The position numbers were made by a program, and so were the translations under genes. A DNA stretch of 39,435 bases from Saccharothrix luteola (lineage in GTDB: Bacteria > Actinomycetota > Actinomycetes > Mycobacteriales > Pseudonocardiaceae): assembly GCF_020859565.1 (NCBI RefSeq), contig NZ_JAJHUO010000057.1, positions 1 through 39,435 of the forward strand, in the 5' to 3' direction. This document shows, piece by piece, positions 32,638 through 39,435 of the stretch (positions are counted from its first letter, which is position 1; the number at the start of each line of letters is the position of its first letter). The notes under the pieces were generated by a model. That model did no database searches. It worked only from the letters and a program-made list of their open reading frames with translations, and was not told the DNA's origin.

Positions 32638-33463
32638 GCGCAGGATTCGCGCCCTCCTCAAGCACTTCCTCCTGGTGCTGTGCGCCCTGACGATGCTGTA
32701 CCCCGTCCTGTGGATGGTGGTCGGCTCCCTGCGCCCGAAGAGCGAGATCTTCCGCAACCCGGGGCTCGCCCTGACGGACTTGCGGCTGGAGAACTACACC
32801 GACGGTTGGCACGCCTACGCCGAACCGTTCGGCTACTACATGATCAACTCGCTGATCGTCGTGATCGGCGCGATCCTCGGGAACCTCGTCGCCTGCTCCA
32901 TGGCCGCGTACGCGTTCGCCAGGCTGGAGTTCCGCGCGAAGCGGGTGTGGTTCGCCATCATGCTCGTCACGATCATGCTGCCGATCCACGTGATCATCGT
33001 GCCGCAGTACGTGCTGTTCTCGGAGCTCGACTGGGTCAACACGTTCCTGCCCCTGATCGTGCCCAAGTTCCTGGCGACCGACGCCTTCTTCGTCTTCCTG
33101 ATGGTGCAGTTCATCCGCGGCATCCCGCGCGAGCTCGACGAGGCGGCCAGGATCGACGGCGCCGGGCACGCGCGGATCTTCCTCAGCATCATCCTGCCGC
33201 TGATGGTCCCGGCGCTGGCGACCACCGCGATCTTCACCTTCATCTGGACCTGGAACGACTTCTACTCCCAGCTCATCTACCTCACCGACCCGGGCATGTA
33301 CACCACTCCCCTCGCGCTGCGCGCCTTCGTCGACCAGCAGGCCGAAACGGACTGGGGCTCGGTGTTCGCCATGAGCGTGCTGTCCCTCGTTCCCGTCTTC
33401 CTGGTCTTCCTCGTCGGGCAGCGGTTCCTGCTGAAGGGAATCGCGACCACCGGCGGCAAGTAA
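32630..33463 (+). CDS. Sugar ABC transporter permease (MalG-like), operon 1
   Basis: 277 residues from ATG 32630, overlapping the previous gene by 8 bp. Helices include LVLCALTMLYPVLWMVVGSL near the N-terminus. The EAA motif is ELDEAARIDGAGHARIFLSIILPLMVP at about 165-191. C-terminal helix VLSLVPVFLVFLVGQRFLLKGI. Second half of the heterodimeric permease with the preceding MalF-like protein. Confidence 0.93.
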   Translation: MTERRIRALLKHFLLVLCALTMLYPVLWMVVGSLRPKSEIFRNPGLALTDLRLENYTDGWHAYAEPFGYYMINSLIVVIGAILGNLVACSMAAYAFARLEFRAKRVWFAIMLVTIMLPIHVIIVPQYVLFSELDWVNTFLPLIVPKFLATDAFFVFLMVQFIRGIPRELDEAARIDGAGHARIFLSIILPLMVPALATTAIFTFIWTWNDFYSQLIYLTDPGMYTTPLALRAFVDQQAETDWGSVFAMSVLSLVPVFLVFLVGQRFLLKGIATTGGK

Positions 33464-33564
33464 CCGAGAGGGCTACCGGGCACGCAGCGCACACGGACCA
33501 CGGCCGGTCGGAAGCGTCGCGGCAATCAATTGGACACGAACGTCAGACCAGGGAGAACCACACG

Positions 33565-34869
33565 ATGACCAGGCCCTTCAGCCGCGTCGCGATCGGAGCG
33601 GTCGCCGCACTCTCACTCGTGCTGACCGCCTGCTCCGGCGGCAGCAACGCAGGCTCCGATCCCGAGCTCAGCGACAAGCCGGTCACCATCCGCGTCACCT
33701 GGTGGGGAGCGGACGCGCGAGCCAAGCTCACCGACGATGCCATCGCTGCCTTCCAGCGGGAGCACCCCAACATCAAGGTCGAAGGGCAGTACAAGGACTG
33801 GGCCGGCTACTGGGACGCGCTCGCCACGACGACCGCGGCCAGGGACTCCCCTGACGTCATCCAGATGGACGAGCTCTACCTCGCGTCGTACTCCGATCGC
33901 GGAGCGCTGTACGACCTCGGCAAGGTCAGGAAGATCGTCGACACCTCGCAGTTCGACGACGAAGCCCTGTCCACCGGGCAGGTCGGGGGGACGCAGTACG
34001 CGCTTCCGATCGGCATCGGCGTTCTAGGCGTCGTCGCGAACGTCGACCTGTTCAAGAAGTACGGCGTGGAGCTCCCCGACGACAAGACGTGGACGTGGGA
34101 CGACTACGCCAGGATCGCGAAAGAGCTGACGACCAAGAGCGGCGGCGAGATCCGCGGTGTGGGCGGCGCACCCGGCTTCGACGCCGGCAGCCTCAAGTAC
34201 TGGGCCCGTCAGGACGGCGGCAACCTCTTCGACCAGGACGGCAACGTCTCGCTCGAACCGCGGTCGCTCGTCGGGATGTGGAAGTTCGGTCTGGAGCTGA
34301 TCGCCGCCGAGGCGAGTGTCAGTGCCTCGACGATGGTCGAGGACCAGACCGCCGGGATCACCGCCGGCAGCTTCGCCACAGGCAAGGCGGCCATCGGCAC
34401 GATCTACAACACCCAGATCACCGCGCTGCACAAGGCGGCGGGCGCCGACCTACGGCTGCTGCAACTGCCGCGCGTCGAGGGCATCGACGCCAACTTCTTC
34501 AAGCCCTCGATGTACTGGGCGGTCTCGAGCCAGAGCGAGCACCCGGCCGAGGCCGCGGCCTTCGTCGACTTCATGCTCAACCACCAGGACGCCGCCGACG
34601 TCCTCAAGACCGAGCGCGGGATCCCCGCGAACAAGGAGATGCGCCGGCACCTGGAGGCCGGTCTCACCGGAACCGACCGGACGGCGGTCGAGTACATGAA
34701 CGCGGTGACACCGGGCAAGGCGCCGGTCGTGACGCCCAACGGCGGGAGCGGGATCGAGCCGATGCTGCAGCGCTACACCCAGGAGGTCTACTTCGACAAG
34801 ACCTCGCCCGAAGCCGCCGCAGAGGCCTTCATCAAGGAGCTCCAGGGTGAAGTCGATGCGGCCAAGTAG
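33565..34869 (+). CDS. Sugar-binding lipoprotein, operon 1
   Basis: 434 residues from ATG 33565 (GGGAG nine bases upstream). Lipoprotein signal with lipobox LTAC (Cys near residue 20), then a family 1 extracellular solute-binding fold: TIRVTWWGADARAKLTDDAI, VIQMDELYLASYSDRGALYDL, GVLGVVANVDLFKKYG, WSYL-like hinge segments. It should catch an oligosaccharide outside the membrane and hand it to the permease pair encoded just before. Placement after the permeases, 101 bp away, is unusual (the binding protein is normally first). Confidence 0.92.
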   Translation: MTRPFSRVAIGAVAALSLVLTACSGGSNAGSDPELSDKPVTIRVTWWGADARAKLTDDAIAAFQREHPNIKVEGQYKDWAGYWDALATTTAARDSPDVIQMDELYLASYSDRGALYDLGKVRKIVDTSQFDDEALSTGQVGGTQYALPIGIGVLGVVANVDLFKKYGVELPDDKTWTWDDYARIAKELTTKSGGEIRGVGGAPGFDAGSLKYWARQDGGNLFDQDGNVSLEPRSLVGMWKFGLELIAAEASVSASTMVEDQTAGITAGSFATGKAAIGTIYNTQITALHKAAGADLRLLQLPRVEGIDANFFKPSMYWAVSSQSEHPAEAAAFVDFMLNHQDAADVLKTERGIPANKEMRRHLEAGLTGTDRTAVEYMNAVTPGKAPVVTPNGGSGIEPMLQRYTQEVYFDKTSPEAAAEAFIKELQGEVDAAK

Positions 34870-35723
34870 CCGCACTCCCCCGGGACGCCACCGCGCCCCC
34901 GGGAAACACCGTCAGGACGGCGTCTCGATCGCGGTCCGGGACGGCGACACCGAGCTGTTCCGCTACGTGTACCGCCCGGACACGGTCCAACTGGAGTCCC
35001 CCAAGCCCTACATCCACCCGCTGCGCACCCGCGCCGGCCGGGTGGTCAGCCTGTTCCGCCCCCACGACCACGTGTGGCACAAGGGCATCGCGTGGTCCCT
35101 GCCGCACGTCGGCGCCGAGAACTTCCGGGGCGGTCCCACGTATGTCCACGGGCAGTTCTACGTCCGGCGCGCCGTTCTTCACCGAACGCCGGACGCTGCG
35201 AGCGGACCTGATCACCCGACAGGCCTGGGCGTTGACGTTCGAGACGACGATGACGAACGTCTCCGGAGCAGGTGTGGCCATCGGATCGCCCACCACCAAG
35301 GGACGGGAGAACGCCGGTTACGGCGGCCTGTTCCGGCGGGGGCCGCGATCGTTCACCGGTGGGCGGTTCGTGAGCGCGGACGGCGCCGCCGGCGAGGAGG
35401 TCCGCGGCAAGCGCATGGAGTGGCCGGCCTTCGCCGGCCGCCACGACGAGACGTCCGCGCGGTCACTCGTGCTCATGGTGGACGACACGACCAACCCGAA
35501 CCACCCGCCGCAGTGGTTCGCCCGCGCCGAAGAGTTCGCGTGGCTCAACCCCGCACCGTTCTTCAGCGAGGAACTGACCGTCGAACACGGTGCCACCGTG
35601 CGGATCCGGTACGGCGTGGGCGTTGCCGACGCTGACGCGAGCGTGGCTCCCGCGCTCGCGCACGCCGTCCGCCAGGTGCTCGCGCGGTCCCATGCACCGA
35701 GCGCTGCCGGGCAACCCGCATGA
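34847..35723 (+). pseudogene. DUF6807 (PmoA-family) protein, internally deleted and frameshifted
   Basis: The first frame (34847 or ATG 34856, overlapping the lipoprotein gene) encodes VSIAVRDGDTELFRYVYRP, KPYIHPLRT, VSLFRPHDHVWHKGIAW and GGPTYVHGQFYV. The second, ending at 35723, continues FFTERRTLRADLI, IGSPTTKGRENAGYGGLFRRG and NPAPFFSEE. Between them about 30-40 residues of the family are missing and the frame shifts at about 35160. Members occur in carbohydrate-use loci; their reaction is not established. The sequence around the junction (CAGTTCTACGTCCGGCGCGCC) shows no insertion, so a deletion is the simplest cause. Confidence 0.75.
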
Positions 35724-35874
35724 GCGCGGTGACCGGCCAAGACCCGAGGGCGCACGCGCTCCGGGCGCTCGACCCACCCGATCCCCTCACCGCGGCCTGA
35801 GGACCGCACCGAACCAAATGGGACGGCGACCTGGACACACCGGTTCGTGCCGACCAACGTCGAACGATCGTCAT

Positions 35875-35892
35875 TTGCGCAATCTTGCGCAA
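35875..35892. promoter_or_regulatory. Doubled TTGCGCAA box upstream of ABC operon 2
   Basis: TTGCGCAA-TC-TTGCGCAA. Each octamer is a perfect palindrome and the two start 10 bp apart. It lies 31 bp before the ATG of the permease gene, where a bound regulator would block transcription or translation start. The cognate regulator is not evident among the three LacI proteins here. Confidence 0.55.
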
Positions 35893-35922
35893 CAGACCGC
35901 ATGTCAGCAGGGAGAACAGACG

Positions 35923-36855
35923 ATGACGTCGATCTCGGTCCCGGTCGAGGGGACGCCGCCCGCGCGGCGGTCGGGGTCCTCCGGTCGCAAACGGGTCGAG
36001 CGGAGGGGTTGGCTGTTCGTCGGGCCGTTCCTGGCCGTGTTCGCCCTGGTGTTCCTGGCGCCGATCGTCTACGCCGTGTGGTTGAGCCTGTTCCGCGAAC
36101 AGGCGTTCTTCGGCGGCACCACGTTCGTCGGGCTGGACAACTACGTCACCGCCCTCGGTGACGACAAGTTCTGGTCGGCGTTCGGGCGCGTGCTGCTGTT
36201 CCTGGTGGTCCAGGTCCCGATCATGCTCCTGCTCGCGCTGGTCGCGGCCCTGGCCATCGACAGCGCCCGGTTGCACGCCGCCGGGTTGTTCCGGATCGTG
36301 ATCTTCCTGCCGTACGCGGTGCCCGCCGTGGTGGCCACCCTGATGTGGGGCTTCATCTACGGCGACACCTTCGGCCTGGCCGCCGACCTCAACGACCTGT
36401 TCGGGCGGTCGGTCGTCCGGCCGCTGTCGGACGACTGGATCCTCGCCTCGATCGGCAACATCGTGACCTGGGAGTTCGTCGGCTACAACATGCTGATCCT
36501 CTACTCGGCGCTCAAGGTGGTGCCGCGCGACCTGTACGAGGCGGCGGCCATCGACGGCGCGGGCGCGTTCCGGACCATCGTGAGCATCAAGCTGCCCGCG
36601 ATCCGCGGCGCGCTGGTGATCGCCACCATCTTCTCGATCATCGGCAGCTTCCAGCTGTTCAACGAGCCCAACGTGCTGCGGACGCTCGTGCCCAACGTGA
36701 TCACCACGTCCTTCACGCCCAACATCTACGCCTACAACCTGTCGTTCGGCGGCCAGCAGTACGACTACGCGGCCGCCGTCGCGATCATCATGGGCGTCAT
36801 CACCGCCGTCATCGCCTACGTCGTGCAGTTGCGCGGCGCGCGGAAGGACTCGTGA
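35923..36855 (+). CDS. Sugar ABC transporter permease (MalF-like), operon 2
   Basis: 310 residues from ATG 35923 with GGGAG nine bases upstream. A long basic N-terminus (GSSGRKRVERRG) precedes six helices beginning GWLFVGPFLAVFALVFLAPIV. EAA motif DLYEAAAIDGAGAFRTIVSIKLP near residue 205. Overlaps the next gene (GTGA). It represents a second CUT1 importer, not a duplicate of operon 1: the two permeases differ along most of their length. Confidence 0.93.
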   Translation: MTSISVPVEGTPPARRSGSSGRKRVERRGWLFVGPFLAVFALVFLAPIVYAVWLSLFREQAFFGGTTFVGLDNYVTALGDDKFWSAFGRVLLFLVVQVPIMLLLALVAALAIDSARLHAAGLFRIVIFLPYAVPAVVATLMWGFIYGDTFGLAADLNDLFGRSVVRPLSDDWILASIGNIVTWEFVGYNMLILYSALKVVPRDLYEAAAIDGAGAFRTIVSIKLPAIRGALVIATIFSIIGSFQLFNEPNVLRTLVPNVITTSFTPNIYAYNLSFGGQQYDYAAAVAIIMGVITAVIAYVVQLRGARKDS

Positions 36856-37727
36856 CCGCCGTGGCCACCGCAGGTTCGTTCCTCAAGCCCCGCAAGTCGG
36901 TCACGCTGACCGTCGTCATGACGGCGTACCTGGTCTACACGCTGGTGCCGCTGGCGTGGCTGCTGATCAACGCGACCAAGACCCAGGCAGCCCTGTTCAG
37001 CACGCCGGGGCTGGCCTTCGGCGGCCCGTTCGCGCTGTTCGACAACATCGCCGAGACCTTCACCTACGACGGCGGCATCTTCCTGCGCTGGCTGGGCAAC
37101 ACCCTGCTCTACGTCGTCGTGGGCGCGGGCGGTGCGACCGCCCTGGCGACCGCCGCGGGCTACGGCCTGGCCAAGTACCGGTTCCGCGGTCGCAAGGCGG
37201 TGTTCGCCGTGCTGCTCGGCGCCATCGCGATCCCCGGCACCGTGCTGGCCGTGCCGACGTTCCTGATGTTCAGCAACCTGGGCCTGACCAACACGCCGTG
37301 GGCGATCATCATCCCGTCGCTGATCAGCCCGTTCGGCCTCTACCTGATCTGGGTCTACGCCACCGAGGCGGTGCCGGACGAGCTGATGGAGGCCGCCCGC
37401 ATCGACGGCGCGGGCGAGGTCCGGATCTTCCTCACCGTCACACTCCGGTTGCTCGCGCCCGGCATCGTCACGGTCGCGTTGTTCGCGGTCGTGTCCACCT
37501 GGAACAACTACTTCCTGCCGCTGATCATGCTCAGCAAGCCGGACTGGTACCCGCTGACCGTCGGGCTCAACCAGTGGAGCGCGCAGGCCAACGGCGCGGG
37601 CGCCCAGCCGGTCTACCACCTGGTGATCACCGGCTCGCTCATCACCATCACCCCGCTCGTCGTGGCGTTCCTGCTGCTCCAACGCTTCTGGCAGTCGGGG
37701 CTGGGCGCGGGCAGCGTCAAGCAGTAG
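36852..37727 (+). CDS. Sugar ABC transporter permease (MalG-like), operon 2
   Basis: 291 residues from GTG 36852, overlapping the upstream stop by 4 bp. Helix SVTLTVVMTAYLVYTLVPLAWLLI opens it. EAA motif ELMEAARIDGAGEVRIFLTVTLRLLAP at about 178-204, final helix ITITPLVVAFLLLQRFW. Partner of the preceding permease. No ATPase gene follows. Confidence 0.93.
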   Translation: MTAVATAGSFLKPRKSVTLTVVMTAYLVYTLVPLAWLLINATKTQAALFSTPGLAFGGPFALFDNIAETFTYDGGIFLRWLGNTLLYVVVGAGGATALATAAGYGLAKYRFRGRKAVFAVLLGAIAIPGTVLAVPTFLMFSNLGLTNTPWAIIIPSLISPFGLYLIWVYATEAVPDELMEAARIDGAGEVRIFLTVTLRLLAPGIVTVALFAVVSTWNNYFLPLIMLSKPDWYPLTVGLNQWSAQANGAGAQPVYHLVITGSLITITPLVVAFLLLQRFWQSGLGAGSVKQ

Positions 37728-37787
37728 GACCGCCCGGCAGACCCGCGTCACCGCACAGTTCCCACACCCGCCGCGAAAGGACACCCC

Positions 37788-39131
37788 ATGTCACCCACCA
37801 GGCGTCCCCGGAAGGTCACCGCCGCCTTGGCTGCCGCGCTCGTCACCGTGCTGTCCGGCTGCACCTCCGGCGGCGACGGCGCGACGCCGAACGTCGCCAC
37901 CGGCACGCAGGAGGCCGTCGACGCGGCGCTGCGCGAAGGCGGCGAGATCACCTACTGGAGCTGGACCCCGTCGGCCAAGGCGCAGGTCGAGGCGTTCCAG
38001 CAGGAGTTCCCCAACGTCAAGGTCGACTACGTCAACGCGGGCAGCGGCAACGACCAGTACGTCAAGCTCCAGAACGCGATCAAGGCGGGCTCCGGCGCGC
38101 CCGACGTCGCCCAGATCGAGTACCAGACGCTGCCGCAGTTCGCCCTGCCCGGCTCGCTGGTCCCCCTCGACCAGTACGGCTTCGGCGCCTTCGAGAAGGA
38201 GTTCACCGCGTCCACGTGGAACGCGGTGAAGGTCGGCGGTGTCCTGTACGGCGTGCCCCAGGACTCCGGGCCGATGGCCCTGTTCTACAACAAGCAGGTC
38301 TTCGACCAGTACGGCATCGCCGTGCCCAGGACCTGGGACGAGTACGTCGACGCGGCCGAGAAGCTGCACGCGGCGGACCCGACCAAGTACATCACCTCCG
38401 ACGTCGGTGACGCGGGCTTCGCCACCAGCATGATCTGGCAGGCCGGTGGGCGGCCGTTCAGCACCGACGGCAAGTCGGTGAAGATCAACCTCCAGGACGA
38501 GGGCACCAAGAAGTGGGTCTCGACCTGGAACCGGCTCGTCGAGGGCAAGCTGATCGCCCCGATGGCCGGCTGGACCGACGCCTGGTACCGGGCGCTGGCC
38601 GACGGCACGATCGCCACGCTCCCGTACGGCGCGTGGATGCCGGGCATCCTGCAGTCCTCGGTGCCCGACGGCGCGGGCAAGTGGGCCGTCGCGCCCATGC
38701 CCACCTACGACGGCAAGCCGGTCACCGCCGAGCACGGCGGCAGCACCCAGGCGGTGCTCAAGCAGAGCGCCAACCCCGCGCTCGCGGCGGCCTTCGTGCG
38801 CTGGCTCAACCACGGCAACGGCATCAAGCCGTTCCTGGACAGCGGCGGCTTCCCCGCCACCAAGGCCGACCTGGACGCACCGTCGTTCAAGGACGTGGAG
38901 TCGCCGTACTTCGGCGGGCAGAAGACCAACCAGGTGCTCACCGCCGCCGCCGGCGAGGTCGCGCCGGGCTGGAGCTACCTGCCGTACCAGCTCTACGCCA
39001 ACAGCATCTTCGGCGACACCGTCGGCAAGTCCTACAAGGAGAACACCGACCTCGCACCGGGCCTCGAAGCCTGGCAGAAGGCACTGGTCGACTACGGCAA
39101 CCAGCAGGGCTTCACCGTCACCACCGAATGA
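37788..39131 (+). CDS. Sugar-binding lipoprotein, operon 2
   Basis: 447 residues from ATG 37788 (AAGGA upstream). Lipobox LSGC with Cys near residue 25, then a family 1 solute-binding protein: EITYWSWTPSAKAQVEAFQQEFPNVKV, YVKLQNAIKAGSGAPDVAQIEY, GPMALFYNKQVFDQYGI, ATLPYGAWMPGIL. The WSWTP opening is common in binding proteins for plant-type oligosaccharides, but the ligand cannot be assigned. Again encoded after its permeases, 60 bp away, and followed by a strong terminator. Confidence 0.93.
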   Translation: MSPTRRPRKVTAALAAALVTVLSGCTSGGDGATPNVATGTQEAVDAALREGGEITYWSWTPSAKAQVEAFQQEFPNVKVDYVNAGSGNDQYVKLQNAIKAGSGAPDVAQIEYQTLPQFALPGSLVPLDQYGFGAFEKEFTASTWNAVKVGGVLYGVPQDSGPMALFYNKQVFDQYGIAVPRTWDEYVDAAEKLHAADPTKYITSDVGDAGFATSMIWQAGGRPFSTDGKSVKINLQDEGTKKWVSTWNRLVEGKLIAPMAGWTDAWYRALADGTIATLPYGAWMPGILQSSVPDGAGKWAVAPMPTYDGKPVTAEHGGSTQAVLKQSANPALAAAFVRWLNHGNGIKPFLDSGGFPATKADLDAPSFKDVESPYFGGQKTNQVLTAAAGEVAPGWSYLPYQLYANSIFGDTVGKSYKENTDLAPGLEAWQKALVDYGNQQGFTVTTE

Positions 39132-39137
39132 CCTCAC

Positions 39138-39170
39138 GGCGGGACGGCCGAACCGATCGGCCGTCCCGCC
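39138..39170 (+). terminator. Terminator of ABC operon 2
   Basis: Perfect 14-bp stem GGCGGGACGGCCGA / TCGGCCGTCCCGCC with a 5-nt loop (ACCGA), starting 6 bp after the stop codon and followed by TTC. Confidence 0.85.
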
Positions 39171-39190
39171 TTCACGGAGGTGTCATCCGG

Positions 39191-39360
39191 TCAGCGCAGG
39201 GCCCACTGCTGGTTCGCCTGGCCGTTGCACGACCACAGGACCAGCTTGGTGCCGTTGGTCGTGCCGTGGCCGGAGGCGTCCAGGCACAGGTTCGACTGGA
39301 CACCGGTGGGGACTTGACCCTGGATGTTGGACACCAGACACACTTGGATCCTGACGATCC
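39191..39360 (-). pseudogene. Ricin-B/CBM13 lectin domain, C-terminal fragment
   Basis: The minus frame ending at 39191 reads VCLVSNIQGQVPTGVQSNLCLDASG, then GTTNGTKLVLWSCNGQANQQWALR-stop. The pattern CLDxxG...NGTKxxLWxCNGxxNQxW is one ricin-type beta-trefoil repeat, often the C-terminal carbohydrate-binding module of secreted glycoside hydrolases or lyases. The rest should lie to the right but is replaced by an IS3-like element start, so the parent enzyme gene is cut. The exact junction is not visible (about 39330-39380). Confidence 0.7.
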
Positions 39361-39383
39361 GGGTGGACAGGAGTCCCGTTCAG

Positions 39384-39435
39384 ATGGTGATGAAGCACTA
39401 CCCGCCGGAGTTCCGGGCCGAGGCGGTCGCGCTCT
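39384..39435 (+). CDS. IS3-family transposase OrfA, N-terminus (runs off the window)
   Basis: ATG 39384 (or ATG 39390) begins MVMKHYPPEFRAEAVAL, the characteristic start of the HTH-containing OrfA of IS3-like elements. Only 17 codons are in the window. The left terminal repeat should lie between the lectin fragment and this start. Confidence 0.65.
   Translation, partial: MVMKHYPPEFRAEAVAL

Noticed and set aside
37791..39137. 448-codon open frame antisense to the second binding lipoprotein
   Set aside because: Shadow of a clear lipoprotein gene; composition is Arg/Gly/Val-rich with no motif.

Overview
High-GC DNA with GTG/TTG starts, an SsgA-like sporulation gene, an RskA-type anti-sigma factor, MsiK-style sugar ABC operons without their own ATPase, and RHS/SUKH modules points to a filamentous actinomycete, most likely of the Pseudonocardiaceae (inferred from gene content only; no phylogeny was run).

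Layout. (1) 1-14.7 kb is a mosaic genomic island. It holds gene shards (an AA10 monooxygenase tail, a 2-hydroxyacid dehydrogenase tail, an rve transposase tail and a type I hsdM cut after NPPF). It also holds an intact four-gene minus-strand operon (8.59 to 2.34 kb): a membrane-anchored FtsK/HerA-like protein with a degenerate P-loop, a HerA/DUF87 ATPase, a repeat-bearing HELKH metallopeptidase (toxin-like) and a small Cys-rich protein (possible immunity). Two identical 56-bp copies of the 3' part of a tRNA-Pro(GGG) gene bracket 10.7 kb of the island. Its right end carries a frameshifted orphan gene, an excisionase and a frameshifted tyrosine integrase next to tRNA-Val(CAC). (2) 14.7-17.83 kb is the only stretch that looks like conserved chromosome: tRNA-Val(CAC), a PGPGW membrane protein, an anti-sigma/sigma pair, ssgB, and tRNA-Gly, tRNA-Cys and tRNA-Val(GAC). 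(3) 17.85-25.4 kb is a second, decayed island anchored on tRNA-Val(GAC). It contains an integrase tail cut by an IS5-family element, a beta-repeat protein cut by the same IS, an ATP-dependent ligase shard, and an RHS toxin remnant whose AHH-type nuclease tip is cut off by one TGA and is followed by a SUKH (SMI1/KNR4) immunity gene. (4) 25.6-39.2 kb is a carbohydrate-uptake locus: two divergent paralogous LacI regulators, a secreted beta-helix protein, a third LacI regulator, two ABC importer operons (each permease-permease-binding protein) and a DUF6807 pseudogene. It ends in a ricin-B lectin tail abutting an IS3-like transposase start.

How it works together. The HerA operon is tightly coupled (ATGA and GTGA overlaps) and reads as an export-plus-effector-plus-immunity or defence cassette carried by the island. 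The sugar locus is probably controlled through a shared GGAA-NN-CG-NN-TTCC operator (LacI pair and beta-helix gene), two AGTGATCGATCACT-type operators (third LacI and ABC operon 1) and a doubled TTGCGCAA box (ABC operon 2). The tRNA-proximal sites of all the integrated elements carry short repeats spaced 11-12 bp, as expected of integrase arm sites. Several genes are broken by apparent single-base deletions in G/C runs, which are either real decay or consensus errors.
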